The notes: a model not told the origin generated them from the sequence alone. Counted from the stretch's first letter, positions 1 through 13,800 are shown. The stretch: DNA of 64,000 bases from Symsagittifera roscoffensis (GCF_963678635.1 NC_087066.1:59848312-59912311), one strand, 5' to 3'. Made by a program: numbers and translations.

Positions 1-2750
1 GAGTCTGGAACTAGAACCCCTCCCCTTCATTGAACTAGCCTAGCTGATTACAAACAAACAAGCCGACGACAGCAGGACATACATGATATATTGGATCATC
101 TAGTAGGCCACACAAACAAATGCAAATACACGCAATCAATGAAGGCGACTAAATTTAAATCCTAAACATATGCGATTAGAGTTCTAGCGTTCCCCTGGAA
201 AAGAAATACAGCTTGTCTCGTACCTTGGAGGTCAATAAAACACGCGGAAGATGTTAAGGGTCGTCTTAAATATTGGCAGTAAAACTTGTTCACATCACCC
301 AGATTGCTACTACCATCTGAAACGGAAACTGAAATTCAGACCGAGCTAGTTTACCTCATTGTATCAGAATTTACCCACATCGAAGTTGATTATAGACTCA
401 GTTGTTATGCTTTGTCGGCTATTGCTTGAAGTTGTAGCTTCGGTTTGAATTGAATAATTTATCCAGAATATGACCGTCATAATGTCAACTATTCGACGTG
501 CTTTTCGAATAGAACAGGCATTCTAGTCTGAATCTATAGAAAGATCATCTCCGCGCGGTTTTATTAAAAATTTATTTTATTCCTGTTCATTTTTGGAAAT
601 GCAGATCAATTTGAATAATCTTTTTATAATCTAAGGATCAATTATTAATTTGTCGATATGTTGCTTTTAATTATTATTCGTGGTTTCGATTTAAATCCTC
701 CCAAGCACTAACGCGGGCGGAAGTTACCCACAAATATTGTCCTCTAAATTCCTTCACTTTTCTTCCCCATCCTATTTATTTCCTGAATCACCCCCACCCC
801 TTCCCTCTCCCAACATACCAACCCATTTACCTTACTTTAACTATGTCTACTATTTTCTGACCTGCCAATGTGTTGCAATTCTATCTTTTCGAATTGGCAA
901 AAACTATCATGAGTAGTTTATTTAGAACAAATGGAGTTTCAGGAGCTGTTCGATCTTATCTTAAAGAAAAGCTTCCTATATTGAGATTGCAAAAGTAGTG
1001 TCTACTGAAAATGAAATGGGTTGTTTCTTTTCAGCTTGATTAAAATTCAAAGTATGACCAAACTGGTTTGATGTATGAACACATTGTGTTTCACAAACTG
1101 CTGGCGTTGATTGCAATACGCAAATTGTTAACGTAAACTGAAATGATTCTAATGGTTCCGTAGTATTTGAAAGAGAGTTCAGTTTGGTTGTTTGGGTCAT
1201 GCTTTGTTTGTGTTGGAAATGTATAATACTTCATGAGTGCTCGTTTCGTTTGATAAAAGCCCTCTCATCTTGTCTTTACTTCATAATATGTACTACATTT
1301 CCACATGCAAAACCCAAAAAAATCTATCTCAACCTAAATGCTCTGCATAAATGAACGCAAAACAATACTTCCACCTTCAAAATAATGTGAAATGAATTTG
1401 TGAATTGAATGCATGTCAAGCATTTGTCTATCTTTTATATTCTCAGTCGTCAACTTCCTCGTAGTGATTATTAATACAATTCAATAAATAAATAAAATAA
1501 ATAATCACGACAGAACAAAAACCGTTTATTAATTGTCTAACGTGCTTCTTTTCTACCTATTCAAAAATATTTCATAATTTATTTGCCCAAATTTCAGTAG
1601 TAAGTAGCGCATGAAACTACCAACTACAGAATTTTAAAAGAGCTTATTTGGTTCTAAAAGCCATCTCAGAGAAATTGTCAATTAAGTGAATCAGAGCTAC
1701 GTATGTGAAATCAACATAGCCTTGGGCAAAGCAAATGTTGGTAGTTTCTGCAATTGTTTTAACAGTGCATCATGAAAACAGTAATTTTAATCAAATTTTG
1801 GTATGGAAAGACAATTAGTTACTAAATTTTATCATCTCACTGAAATTCATGCGTTTTTGCATTTGACAGCAATTAGTTTGATCGAAATTTCAGTAAGAAG
1901 TTCAATTCACCATTGAGCCAATGTTTATATAGTGGTTTCTAACGAAAAAAAAGCAACAATGACTTTCGCTTAAAAGCAACTGTTTGTTTGTGATTGGCAC
2001 AATTGCATCGAAAGTCTTTGTTGTGATTTAAACGATTTTTATGCTTATTGAGAAGTATTACATGTTTTCATCCCATGCTCTTCCGATTATGTTTTCGCAA
2101 TTGAACATTTTTAATTTCAGTAGTTTTTCCTCATTAACTAGGCTATGTTCAATTTTCCCAAGCTGCAATAGAGTTATCGAAGAAGTTTCATCAATCGATA
2201 AAAGAATTGTAAAATTCAAAAAGATCTGATCGTTTTTTTCTCCAAAAGCCGGAGGTAATTTTTGTTTGTTTGAGCTTAAGTTCACTTTGTTGGTTGCTAT
2301 GACCGGTTTTTGAAATCACCCGTTTTGTGATTTTTTCGAGACTGAGTATGAGCATTTTGCCTCAAACAAAGAACATTTTCGTTAGTCTAACTCAATTTTC
2401 AATGGAAGAAGTAAAGTTTCTTTTAATTAAGTAGAATTTTGCTCATATGCCCCGCTATTTTCTAAAATGCCTGTTTTGTGGAGTGCGTTTTCTGAAAAGT
2501 TTCACAGGTGATGCATTCAAAAGCTGGTGATATTTTGTCGGTTGATAGGTTTCGACTAACTTTTTCCAGGGAGTGTTTGCATATTAATTCAGTTATGAAG
2601 TATTTTCCTCAAAATTTGTCTGCTTGTGGTCAACTTACCGTGGCTTTGTCGACTCTCATTAACGCAAACTAAATCTGTAATAATTTGGACTCATTTCGTA
2701 GGCGAGGTGCTTATAGCCTGTTGTTCCGTGGGTTATATTTAAAGAAGTTA
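1..2750. other. AT-rich sequence, no gene seen
   Basis: No open frame here has recognisable domain structure, and the short open frames look random. There is a C-rich pyrimidine stretch near 780-830. I see no inverted termini, tRNA or array in this part. Small non-coding exons or RNA genes cannot be excluded. Confidence 0.5.
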
Positions 2751-4029
2751 AACATCACTTGAGTCTATTTCTTTCCGGTGCGGCCCGCTCTTTTTGGGTA
2801 CCAGCTAATGGTTCTAATAACCTAACCCTTTTTTGGTTTTAGTCGTCTAAATAGATTTTTTGTGAACTTTGTTGGCAAACTTTGTTTAATTTGAAGCTTA
2901 TTTCCTTCCCCTGTTTCCTTTTTTGATTGTTTTTCCACATAGACATTTTGTTTAATTGCGTCTATTACTCTTATGCAATCTTCGTTTGGCCATGTTTTAG
3001 TTAAAGGGGGGGTCGTTTTCGTTCCGCTCATTTAAAAAATTCAGGCGTGTTAGTATTCAGGTGTGTTTGAGTTTTTTCTTTTTTTTGTGTTCCACAAAAA
3101 CAGGTACCACAAATAATCATCGCAGAGGGTTGAGTTATATACCATTTTAAGCCCTTTTAGTCATGATTCGAATAACCTTAAACAGTTTAGAAAAAGTTTT
3201 CCCAGTGTCGAGAAAAACCGGATTGAGTTTTTTGATTTTTCGTCTAATTTTGAGTGAGGGAACAGGTTTTCAATAAATTCTTTTGATAGATTAAAAGCTT
3301 AGTTGCTTAATTTAAGCGGCTAAAACTAGTTTTTTTTTCGAAATTTTGCCGATAAAGTATTTAGAAAAACAAATCAATCAAAAAAACATATATCAACATT
3401 GTTCTGAAATTTGTTTTTTCAACATATGGCAGAATTTTTTTTGGTCTGAAAAATGTATTAACAATGAGTAAGTTCGAAAACAATTTTCATTTGAGTGAAT
3501 CTAAGCAATAACTAGCCTGTTCACTCGTAAAACTAAGCCTGCTCGCGTGTTTTGTATGCTCGAAGTTAAACAAACTAAATCAAAAATTCAAACTGATTTT
3601 CTTGGCACTACGCGATTTTTTAAGGATTTTTAGTGACGTTAGAATCACGAGTGAAAGGGCTCTAATAGAATATATCATTCGACTAATTCCGATCATTATT
3701 TGTGGTACCTGACTTTGCGTGGAAAACAAGAAATCTAAAACACTTGAATACAAATTTTAAATGGTCGGAATACTAATGGCGTACTAGTAAAAGTTTTTTG
3801 AACTTCTTGATTTTTAGGTCGCAGCTGCTGACATGCTCAATTTAGCGAAAAGTCAACTAAATCATCTATCTCATTGAAATTGATATCAAATATACGTGTC
3901 CAAAGGCTGATTGATATAACTGTCCAAAACATAGTTGCTGCTTTTTATATTTCCGACCATTGGAAATTGGGAGCAAGTTTGTATTGGGGTTTGTTTTGGT
4001 TTTTTCCACGCTAAATCAGGTACCGGAAA

Positions 4030-4445
4030 AATCATAGGAAAGAGTCGAATGATATATCATATTGAAGGCTTTTCAGTCGTGACTAGTTTCTAAAAATTCA
4101 AAAAATTTTCTCAGTGTTGCGACAAAAACCTGTTTGAAAATTCTGAATTTTGGTCTAATTTCGAGCGAACAAGGTGAGCGAGCAAGCTTATTTTGTTTAT
4201 CAACCGAAATCATTTGCCAACAATAATCAGCGTAACGAATGAGGTAGTTTGTCAGATTGAAGCACTTTCAGTCTTGATCCGAGCGAAGTAAAGTATTCAA
4301 AACGTTGCCCCTGTGTCGAGAAAAACTGTTTCAGTCTTATTTTGCTGTAATTTTATTTTACTTCGTTGCGTCTTAAAGCTCAATTTTCTATTTAACTTGT
4401 TGAGTATAATTTTAAAAAAAGATCAATTCCGTTTTTTGGATTGTC
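4030..4445. repeat. Duplicated block, copy 1
   Basis: This block is closely similar to 5,685-6,105 in the same orientation, at an offset of about 1,652 bp. Anchors shared by both copies include 'aaggtgagcgagcaagctta' and the run ending in 'ccgttttttgg'. The short peptides read through it (for example 4,313-4,567) are not preserved between copies, so it is treated as non-coding. Confidence 0.7.
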
Positions 4446-5684
4446 CTGCCATGGTTTTATGTCGTCAAAAGTTGTCAAATTATGATGAGTCGATGAACGT
4501 TGTCTTGTTGGTTTTTTGTTCTTATTTTTGTTCAGGAATTTTTTTTAAAAAATGCTCTAATAACTAAGATGTGCATTCATACATATTAATGCATTTATGA
4601 ATGCAATTAGGTTTATAATTTTTTTTGTTTCATTTCTTAAATCTACTAAAAGCTAGTTAAAATAGCAATCTCCAAAAACCAAGATGGAAATGGCGCAAAA
4701 AACGTGAATGACTTCTTTTTTGCAAGCAGTTTTTAGATTTTTCAGCATAGTTGATCCAATTAAAACATAATTGATCCAGTCAATTCAGACTAAAAACGTA
4801 TTGATCCAATTTTCCAAAATGAGTGAATTTTGTCAAAGTGTAAATCATCAAAATGTCCTGAATTTGAAAGGGTTATGCTCTTACACTTTTTACCTTTAAT
4901 TTCGACTGTTGAAATTTTTTCAAAAAAGTCTTTTTTTTCCGTTTTTTTCGTGCGTTCATTTGATCTTTTTAAAATTGCGAAAGCAAGTCTCTTAATCGGG
5001 AACTAGACGTTTTTCCTTTTAAAATTTCTACTTAAAAATCTTATTTGCTTTTCTTTTTTTGCTGTTTTGAACCGTAACAACTTTTAGGTTTATTCCCATT
5101 TGGCTCGAGGCAATGCCGTTGCTCTAGGTTTTGGGTCCCATGGATAAAACGGTTTATGTGAGGTTTTCCTGCATTAGTGGCTACGCCGAATTTTCTGCTT
5201 CAAAAATTATGGCCCTCGCAAAGTCGAAAATTTAATTTTGTTGACCATTTAATTTTGTTGACCATTGAGTTCAATCTAAAGAACTGTTTGCCGGGAAGCT
5301 TCTCTGCATGTGCGCCTACGACCAGTTTTTCTTATACAAAATTTATGACCCTTAGAAGAGTCAAAAAAGTATTTTTTGAAGATTTTTTTAAATTTGTTTT
5401 TGTTTTTTCTCAAAACGTACTCTCCCAAATCGAATTTTTTAGGTTTAACCAAAGTAACAGGTTGCGGAAGCTCTCCTGCAAAATTGACTGCGCTCAATTG
5501 TTTTTACGCAAAAGTTATGGCCCTCGGAAAAGTCAAAATTTGTTTTTTATACTGTTTTTTACTAACATCGCGGATTACTAACATTTTTTTGTTGAACTTT
5601 TCTTGATTTTATGGTTGCAGCTGCTGACATGCTCAATTCAGCCTAAACTAAGTCTTCTATCTCAATGAAACTACTATCGCATAT

Positions 5685-6105
5685 CATCGGAAAAGGTTGA
5701 GTGATATATCATATTAAAACTTTATCAGTCGTGACTTGAACTCTTAAAAAATTCAAAAAGCTTTCTCAGTGTCGAGAAAATTTTTTTGAATTTTTTGAAT
5801 TTTGTTCTAATTTCGAGCGAATAAGGTGAGCGAGCAAGCTTATTTTGTTTATCAACCGAAATCATTGGCCAAGAATAATCAGCGTAACGAATGAGGTAGT
5901 TTGTCAGATTGAAGCACTTTCAGTCTTGATCCGAGCGAAGTAAAATATTCAAAACGTTGCCCCTGTGTCTAGAAAAACTGTTTGAGTCTTATTTTGCTGT
6001 AATTTTATTTTACTTCGTTGCATCTTAAAGCTCAATGTTCTATTTAACTTGTTGAGTATAATTTTAAATAAAATATCAATTCCGTTTTTTGGGTTGCTTT
6101 TTTTG
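5685..6105. repeat. Duplicated block, copy 2
   Basis: Second copy of the block at 4,030-4,445. The two copies differ by scattered substitutions and small indels. It follows a segment (5,130-5,570) that itself recurs at 7,230-7,660. Confidence 0.7.
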
Positions 6106-6599
6106 CTTTGTTTAGTATGTATGGAACTGAATTTTTTTCGGTGAAAATTTAGTCGTCGGACTTTCGTTTGCCTGCTCAAGTTTTGGTTAGGTGCCACATC
6201 ACGGACTTTTGCTGTACTTAAAGAGAGTATCAAGGTAGTTGCAAGTGTTGATCATTGTATTTTCAGGAAGATTTAAACTTTTAAAAAGTTTTTCAAAAGA
6301 ATAGGTGTTTTTCTGCTCAACTGGTTTCTGCTCAAAGATGGTGTCGGCTTTGTTTCCGGTTCGTAAATTTTGTTCCGCTGCTAATTACCCTTGCGATAAA
6401 CAAGGGTATTGTAATCGGTTACTAGATTTTTTTCTCGTCCATAATTTTGTTCACAGGATTAATTAACCTTCCACAACTCATTAATATTACCACAACTCAA
6501 ATTTAATAATTTTGTAAACTTACCACATCTGATTTTGGATTTTTTGTTTTTTTTTTTTCGTTTTTTTTTCTAATATTTCAACAGTTTCAGTTTTGTTTT

Positions 6600-8360
6600 C
6601 GGCGCAACAGGTTTCGACTCAAAGTTTCTCCCCTTGTTTTCGCTCGGTAAATGAATACTATTTCTTAAGGCTGTTTATGAATTCCATGCGATACTAACTT
6701 GAAGTTTTTGTAGCTGTAATTTTTCAACTTTTTTTCAAGTTATTTTTTCCAATTTAGTTTTTCAGCATTTTTTTTACTTCAGTTTTTTCCCATTCACTAA
6801 CTTGAAGCGCAACTTTTTTCCAACTCAAGTGTTCCAAAGCCCTGCTTTGCCTCTGTGTTTAAAGTTTGAATGGCATTTTAAACTAGAAATCAAGCTTGAT
6901 AAAGACAGTTATTATGAAAAATGTATGGGATTGGGTTTGTGTTTTTTCTGACGCTTTCGAAACGCCTTTACGTTTGCAAAAAATTTGGTTTTCCCGAAAA
7001 TTACCTTGCCGTTTTTCAAAAAAAGGTTACTAATGGAAAGACCTCCGGCTCTGTGTGCTTGCATAGTCTCTTTTTTAACTCACTATCGACATCCTTCAAA
7101 AATGTCTGATTCTCTCCACAGACTTTTTCGAAGGCTGTAGTTAGTGGTGTAAAAAAAGTGGCTTCTGCAGGTCCACAGGGGAGGCGGAGACTTATATTTT
7201 TGTAGCTTTCTCGTTTTTCAAAAACTAGGCTTTCAAATCTAGGTTTTGGGTCCCATGGATAAAACGGTTTATGTGAGGCTTTCCTGCATTAGTGGCTACG
7301 CCGATTTTTCTGCTTCAAAAGTTATGCCCTCGCAAAGTCGAAGATTTAAATTTGTGGACCATTTTGAGTTCAATCTAAAGAACGGTTTGCCGGGAAGCTT
7401 CTCTGCATCTGCGCCTACGCCCAGTTTTTCTTATAGAAAATTGATGGCCCTTTGAAGAGTCAAAGGTGTATTTTTTCAGAATTTTTTTAAATTTATTTTT
7501 GTTTTTTCTCAAAACGTACTTTCCCAAATCGAATTTTTTAGGTTTAACCAAAGTAACAGGTTGTGGAAGCTCTCCTGCAAAATTGACTGCGCTCAATTGT
7601 TTTTACGCAAAAGTTATGGCCCTCGGAAAAGCCAATATTTGTTTTTTATACCGTTTTTACACTTGCGACGTAGTGTAAAAGTATGAACCTCTTTTTTCCG
7701 ACCTTACTCGCAAATAACATTTTTTTGACTTCTTATGTTTTTTGTAAGTTTGTGTGGTATCGCAAGTGGTGCAAAGCTTTGCTTCGCTCTGTTTTGCTTG
7801 TTTTTGTTTTTAGTTCTGCTGAGTGATTTGCTTTTCCTGATCTTCAGGAAGTGGCAAGGAACTTTTAGTTTCGCGCGTATTTTTTCTCGAACAGTCAAGT
7901 TTCCAAATGAAACGTTCTATTGGTTCTTGTGCGATGTCCTTTTAAGTTATCTTACTGTTGTAGAGTTCAAAGAAAGAAGGGTGTTGCAATCGGGTACTAG
8001 CTTTTTGCCTCGTGCATAACTTTGTTCACAGGACTCGTTAATCTTCTGACAGGCTCAATTTCTTGGAAATTTGGATACAACTTCTATCATATATGTAATT
8101 ATTAAGTAAAGTGTGTTTCAGGTAGTAACTACCTTTTCAAACGTTTTCTAATTTTTTTTGGTTTCGTGGTCTTCGTCTTAGTATCTGTCGTTTCTTTCCC
8201 GTTTTTCACTACGGCACTTTTTAGCTGGTAGGTCTTTGATTGCTTTACTTTTTCATCATGGGTTTTGTTTCAATTAAAATAGTTTTTACCATAACTCAAA
8301 GTTCAAAGTTTTGTAAACTTACCATGTCTGATTTTGAGTTTTTTTTCGCTTTTTCATATG
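6600..8360. repeat. Tandem repeat unit A
   Basis: First of three successive copies of a long repeat. Landmarks in order are 'ggtttcgactcaaag' (6,611), a segment beginning 'atgggattgggtttgtg' (6,923), 'ttttgggtcccatggataaa' (7,245) and 'tatcgcaagtggtgcaaag' (7,757). The tail near 8,200-8,340 contains 'ttttcatcatgggttttg'. Unit A contains a 5,130-type segment (7,230-7,660) that is mostly missing from unit B. Short frames running through it do not persist in all copies, so coding is unlikely. Confidence 0.75.
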
Positions 8361-8514
8361 AATATTACAACAGTTTATGCTAAATCCACTTAATCAATTT
8401 ATATTGCGCAAGTTCGGGGCACAATTTATCCTTATGCGATCATGTCTTTCAGTTTGGATTGGTCATACAAACTTTTGAAGCTTATGAAATTTGTTATGTC
8501 AAGAGTTTTGTTTT

Positions 8515-9890
8515 CAGCTCAACAGGTTTCGACTCAAAAATTCTCCCCTTGTTGTTGCTCAGTAAATGATTTCTTTTTCTTAAGGCTGTTTATGAACACC
8601 ATGCGATACTAACTTGAAGTTTCTGTAGCTGTAATTTTTCAACTTTTTTCAAGTTATTTTTTCCAATTTAGTTTTTCAGCATTTTTTTTCTTCTTCAGTT
8701 TTTTTCCATTCACTAACTTGAAGCGCAACTTTTTTCCAACTCAAGTGTTCCAAAGCCCTGCTTTGCCTCTGTGTTTAAAGTTTGAATGGCATTTTAAACT
8801 AGAAATCATGCTTGATAAAGACAGTTAATATGAAAAATGTATGGGATTGGGTTTGTGTTTTTTCTGACGCTTTCGGAACGTCTTTGCTTTTGCAAAAAAT
8901 TTGGTTTTCCCGAAAATTACCTTGCCGTTTTTCAAAAAAAAGGTTACTAATGGAAAGACCTCCGGCTCTGTGTGCTTGCATAGTCTCTTTTTTAACTCAC
9001 TATCGACATCCTTCAAAAATGTCTGATTCTCTCCACAGACTTTTTCGAAGGCTGTAGTTAGTGGTGTAAAAAAGTGGCTTCTGCAGGTCCACATGGGAGG
9101 CAGAGACTTATATTTTTGTATTTTTCTCGTTTTTCAAAAACTAGGCTTTCAAATCTAGGTTTTGGGTCCCATGGATAAAACGGGACCAACATTTGTTTTT
9201 TATACCGTTTTTACACTTGCGACGTAGTGTTAAAGTATGAACCTCTTTTTTCCGACCTTACTCGCAAATAACATTTTTTTGACTTCTTATGTTTTTTGTA
9301 CGTTTGTGTGGTATCGCAAGTGGTGCAAAGCTTTGCTTCGCTCTGTTTTGCTTGTTTTTGTTTTTAGTTCTGCTGAGTGATTTGCTTTTCCTGATCCTCA
9401 GGAAGTGGCAAGGTACTTTTAGTTTTGCGCGTATTTTTTTTCGCACAGTCAAGTTTCCAAATGAAACGTTCTATTGGTTCTTGTGCGATGTCCTATATAA
9501 GTTATCTTACTGTTGTAGAGTTCAAAGAAAGAAGGGTGGTGCAATCGGGTACTAACTTTTTGCCTCGTGCATAACTTTGTTCACAGGACTCGTTAATCTT
9601 CTGACAGGCTCAATTTCTTTGAAATTTGAATACAACTTCTATCATCTATGTATTTATTAAGTAAAGTGTGTTTCAGGTAGTAACTACCTTTTCAAAAGTT
9701 TTCTAATTTTTTTTTGATTTCGTGGTCTTCGTCTTAGTATCTGTCGTTTCTTTCCCGTTTTTCACTACGTCACTTTTTAGCTGGTAGGTCTTTGATTGCT
9801 TTACTTTTTCATCATGGGTTTTGTTTCAATTAAAATAGTTTTTACCATAACTCAAAGTTCAAAGTTTTGTAAACTTACCATGTCTGATTT
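8515..9890. repeat. Tandem repeat unit B
   Basis: Second copy, very similar to unit A over most of its length. It lacks about 400 bp after 'cccatggataaaacggg' (9,170-9,185), so it jumps directly to the segment beginning 'accaacatttgttttttata'. The two copies are over 90% alike by eye in the shared parts, which suggests recent duplication followed by a deletion. Confidence 0.75.
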
Positions 9891-10069
9891 TGAGTTTTTT
9901 TTTCGCTTTTTCATATGAATAGTTCAACAGTTTATTTTAAATCCACTTAATCAATTTATATTGCGCAAGTTCGGGGCACAATTTATCCTTATGCGATCAT
10001 GTCTTTCAGTTTGGATTGGTCATACAAAGTTTTGAAGCTTATGAAATTTGTTATGACAAGAGTTTTGTT

Positions 10070-11215
10070 TTCAGCTCAACAGTTTTCGACTCAAAGATTC
10101 TCCCCTTGTTGTTGCTCAGTAAATGATTTCTTTTTCTTAAGAACTAACTTGAAGTTTTTGTAGCTGTAATTTTTCGCCTCTGTGTTCAAAGTTCAAATCG
10201 CAATTTAGACTATACAGTTATGATGAAATAATACAGTTATGACGAAAAATATGAGATTGGGTTTTTGTTTTTATTTTTTTGACGCTTTCGGAAAATCTTC
10301 TATTTTGCAAAATTTTTGGTTTTTCCAAAAATTACTATGATGTTTTTCAAAAAAGAGCTACTAATGGAAAAACCTCCGGCTCCTCTGTGTAGCATAGTCT
10401 ATTTTTTACCACACTACCTACAGCCTTCAAAAAAAGTCTGTGATTCTCCCCACAGACTTTTTCGAAGGCTGTAGACAGTGAGTTAAAAAAGAGAAGTGGC
10501 TTCTGCTGGCCCACACGGGAGCCGAAGACCCACATTTGTTTCGTTTTCTCAAAAACAACTCTTTCAAATTTAGGTTTTGGGTTCAGTGGATAAAACGGCT
10601 TATGGGAGCCTTTACTGCATAAGTGGCTATGCCCAATTTTCGGTTTTAAAAATTATGGCCCTCTGAAAAATCAAAACTTTATTTTTTTAAACCATTTTTG
10701 ATTTCCAAAGAACGTTTTGATGGGAAGCTTTTGACAGTTTTGGAAGTTTTTTGGCTGTTCTCGAAAATTATCCTCCCAAATCGGAAATTTTAGGTTTAGC
10801 CGAATTAACACGTTGTGGGAAGTTCTGCAAAATCGACTACGCCCAATTTTTTTTACACAAAAATTAAAGCCCTCGGAAATATCAAAATTTGTTTTTGTAC
10901 TGTTTTTTTTTACAGTAGTGGCGTAGTGTATTAGTATGAGCCTCTTTTTTTCCGAACTTAATCGAAAATAACCTTTTTTTGACCTTTGTTTTTTCTATGT
11001 TTGTGTTGTATCGCAAGTGGTGCGATACTTCGCTTCGCTCTGTGTTTTACTTGTTTTTCAGTTCTGCAGAGTGATTTGCTTTTCTTGATCTTCAGGAAGT
11101 GGCCAGTAATTTTTAAATTTGCGCGTTTTTTTTCTCGCACAGTCAGGTTTCCAAATGAAATGTCGTATTGGTTTTTGTGCGATGTCCTATTTATTTTACT
11201 GTTGTAGAGTTCACA
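10070..11215. repeat. Tandem repeat unit C
   Basis: Third and most divergent copy. It keeps the same order of landmarks: 'tcgactcaaag' (10,086), 'gagattgggtttttg' (10,251), 'gttttgggttcagtggataa' (10,573) and 'tatcgcaagtggtgcgatac' (11,010). Many substitutions and indels separate it from units A and B. Confidence 0.65.
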
Positions 11216-11219
11216 GAAA

Positions 11220-12740
11220 CTTGTTAATGAAACTTTTCATTGTTGCTGCAGACTAATTATGTTTTTTTTGTTAACAAGTTGGGGCGAAAGTTTTTACAGC
11301 TCGAAATTTTTTATGCCTTAAACTCTAATTGAAAAAAAATTTTTATCTTTGATCTTTTATCGAAAAGTAGTCTCATTTGGGAGAGCTAGTGTCTTGAAAT
11401 GGGGAACTAACTTTTTCTCTCGTAAAGCAACTTTCCTTACAAATCAGTTAGAAATTGGGAAGTTCTTTTATTAATGAAACTTGACAACTTCGAGACTCCT
11501 TCCCACTTGGCCTAAGTTCAGGGCTTTGAGTTCTGGTTGGACCTTGTTTTTTGTTCCGACCATTGAAAATGGGAAGAAACTTTGTATTCGGGTGTGTTTT
11601 AGTTTTTTATTTCCTTTTTTTAGCTACCTCAAATTCAGCTACCTCAAATAAATATTAGCCAGGGTTGAGTATTATATCATATTAAAGCCCTTTTAGTCGT
11701 GATTCGAACAACATAAAATAATTTTAAGGATGTTTTTACGGTGCTGAGAATAACCAGCTTGAAATTTTTGATTTTTAATTTAGTTTCTTGCTAATTAGTA
11801 GGGTAGTTGGTAATTGCAATCGTTTGTTTAAGCTTGATTTGAAATTTTTCAATTTTTAGTTTTTTAGTTTATTGGCCATTCGATAAATACTTAATGTTCA
11901 ATAATTACTGGTGATGGTTTTTTTACTGCTTTTCTGAAATGACTTTCAATTTTTCTCATTTTTTTATGGATTTTGTCCTCTAATTTTTGGTTCACTAGCT
12001 TGCAATGCTACGCTGGCGTTGTGACGCAAAGTTGCAAAGCTACGCATCACCTCTGTGTGAACGTTTAACAATTGCCATTTTGGTCAACTTGTGTACTTTA
12101 ACGCGCGATCTATTTCGTTCTATTAAAGCGTGAGCGGTAATTTCATTGCTCATGAAAACTACTCTAAATTGATTTGAGGCGAGCTTTTTGGTCTAGTCGA
12201 CAAATTATTAGATGCAAACACGACTGTTTGTATATCATGGCAAAATCTTATTGTTCTGACTGTACATTATTTGGTCCCGGATATTTTTGGTAAAGAGATA
12301 TTAAAACTGTTAAAGAAATATTGACAAAATATGAATTTCGGGCTGGCAATATCAAAAATTGTGTGATAAATTTGATTTTTAGAAGAAATTATAGTGACTT
12401 AGTGTTTTTTCATGATTCAATTTCTAAAGATTTTGTCATCCTCGAGTTTTCGCTACGCATTAATAACACGCCTTTTCTTTTCAGCATCTATTAACTGAAA
12501 GTAACTTCAAAAACTCTATGGACGCCAAATTTTCAAAGGGGACAAAGGTTAACAAAGGCGTTGGTGAAATTGTTCAAGCCAAAATCAAGAATATTCTAGA
12601 AGCTTTTTCTGATCCAAATATTGGATGAGTATCAACTTGAGACCTTTTCTTAGGTCAAGGCAAAATGTGTAATCAGATTGTCTTGACGTTTTGAGAAACG
12701 TCTTCAATTTCGAGACTTAAATGACTAACGCTCAAATTTT
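11220..12740. repeat. Degenerate repeat-like sequence
   Basis: Contains another copy of the dispersed 'accattgaaaatggg ... tacctcaaataaa' block (about 11,555-11,770). It also has an 'aacgcgcgatctatttcg' motif near 12,100 that recurs near 42,590 and 43,816. No gene was recognised. Confidence 0.4.
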
Positions 12741-13800
12741 AAATTCCCAAAAATATGGTGCTTTCAGGATACTCTCAGGGGTTGCAAATCAAGCCTCAAA
12801 AAATGTCTGCTCAAATCTTTTTGGCTTCCTTTTGAGATATGACGTTTTTCATGATTTTTTTGAAATTTTTTTCAAAAAATTTAAAATGAAAAGCTTCAAA
12901 AAATCTGAAAATTCCGATCTTTAAGTCGGGTCCTGTCAGAGTACTTTCAAGAAATGCGAATCTTGCCTCAATTCGTTTTAACTGCCAAGAAATAACGTTT
13001 TTATAAATTTTTGAAGTTTTCAAAAAATTCAAATAAAAAAACTTATCAAAAAATAAATTGGGCAACTTTATGTTGGGCTGCTTTCAGTGTTATTTAAGCA
13101 GTGTTACAAAATTGACCCACATTTTTGAATAAACATTGTATTTTTTTGTTTTCGAGATATAACAATTTTAAAGATTTTCTCATAATTTTTCGATGAATTT
13201 GGATTTTAAACAGTTAACAACAAAGTTTCAATTATCCAACCTCATAGTTGGGTGCTGTCACGATACTCTCGGAGGCTGCAAGTCTTGCCTCCGGATATTG
13301 CTGATCAATTACTGATCAAAATATTCCGAGTTATGACGTTTTTTTATCATTTTTGAAGAAAAACTCAGATTGAAAAAATTTCTCAAACTTGGGGTGCTTT
13401 CAGGGTTCTTCCAGGGTTTGCAAAATTGACTTGAATCTGAATAATTAAATGTTTTTAGCTTTCCAGATATGACAATTTTTTTTTTTCATAAATTTTTAGA
13501 AAACTTAACAACAAATTTTTAAATATCCAACCCCTTAGTTTGGTGCTGTCAGGATACTTTCGGAGCTTGCAAGTCTTACCTCCAAATATGACTGATCAAC
13601 AACTTTTAACTTTCGAGATAAGATGTTTTTTGTGATTTTTTGAAAAGTTTGATTTAGTAAATGTCACAGAATACGAAATTAGCAACCTTATGGTGGCTGC
13701 TTGTAGGGTTCTCCCAAGGGTTGCGAAATCGACTACAAATTTTGACTACAAATTTGAACAATTTTTTTTTAATTTACGAGATATGACAACTTGTGTGATT
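12740..13800. repeat. Divergent satellite, about 155-165 bp period
   Basis: A 'gagatatgacaattttt'-like motif recurs near 12,835, 12,990, 13,155, 13,330, 13,464, 13,615 and 13,778. A second motif like 'gtgctgtcaggatactctc' followed by 'ttgcaagtcttgcctccaaa' recurs between them. Adjacent units differ strongly and seem to alternate between two sub-types. No conserved frame is seen. Confidence 0.8.

Larger units (their letters stand above)
2750..6590. repeat. Dispersed-repeat domain
   Basis: This stretch consists of related pieces that recur here and elsewhere in the window. A block starting near a 'caggtaccac' motif, followed by a segment ending in 'gtgtcgagaaaaacc', is found near 3,055-3,225 and in degraded form near 4,015-4,140 and 5,690-5,790. 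It is also found near 11,555-11,770 and 49,735-49,905. No coding capacity is evident. It probably represents old non-autonomous transposons or a low-copy satellite. Confidence 0.5.

Noticed and set aside
5177-5581. 134-codon plus-strand frame
   Set aside because: The related repeat at 7,246-7,680 has the frame interrupted and shifted, and both strands are equally open.
7735-8019. 94-codon frame with hydrophobic stretch, repeated in frame at 9,289-9,555
   Set aside because: The frame is kept only between two nearly identical DNA copies, is altered in the older copy (10,986-11,207), and shows no recognised motif.
12811-13065. 84-codon minus-strand frame in satellite
   Set aside because: Not preserved in other units of the same satellite.
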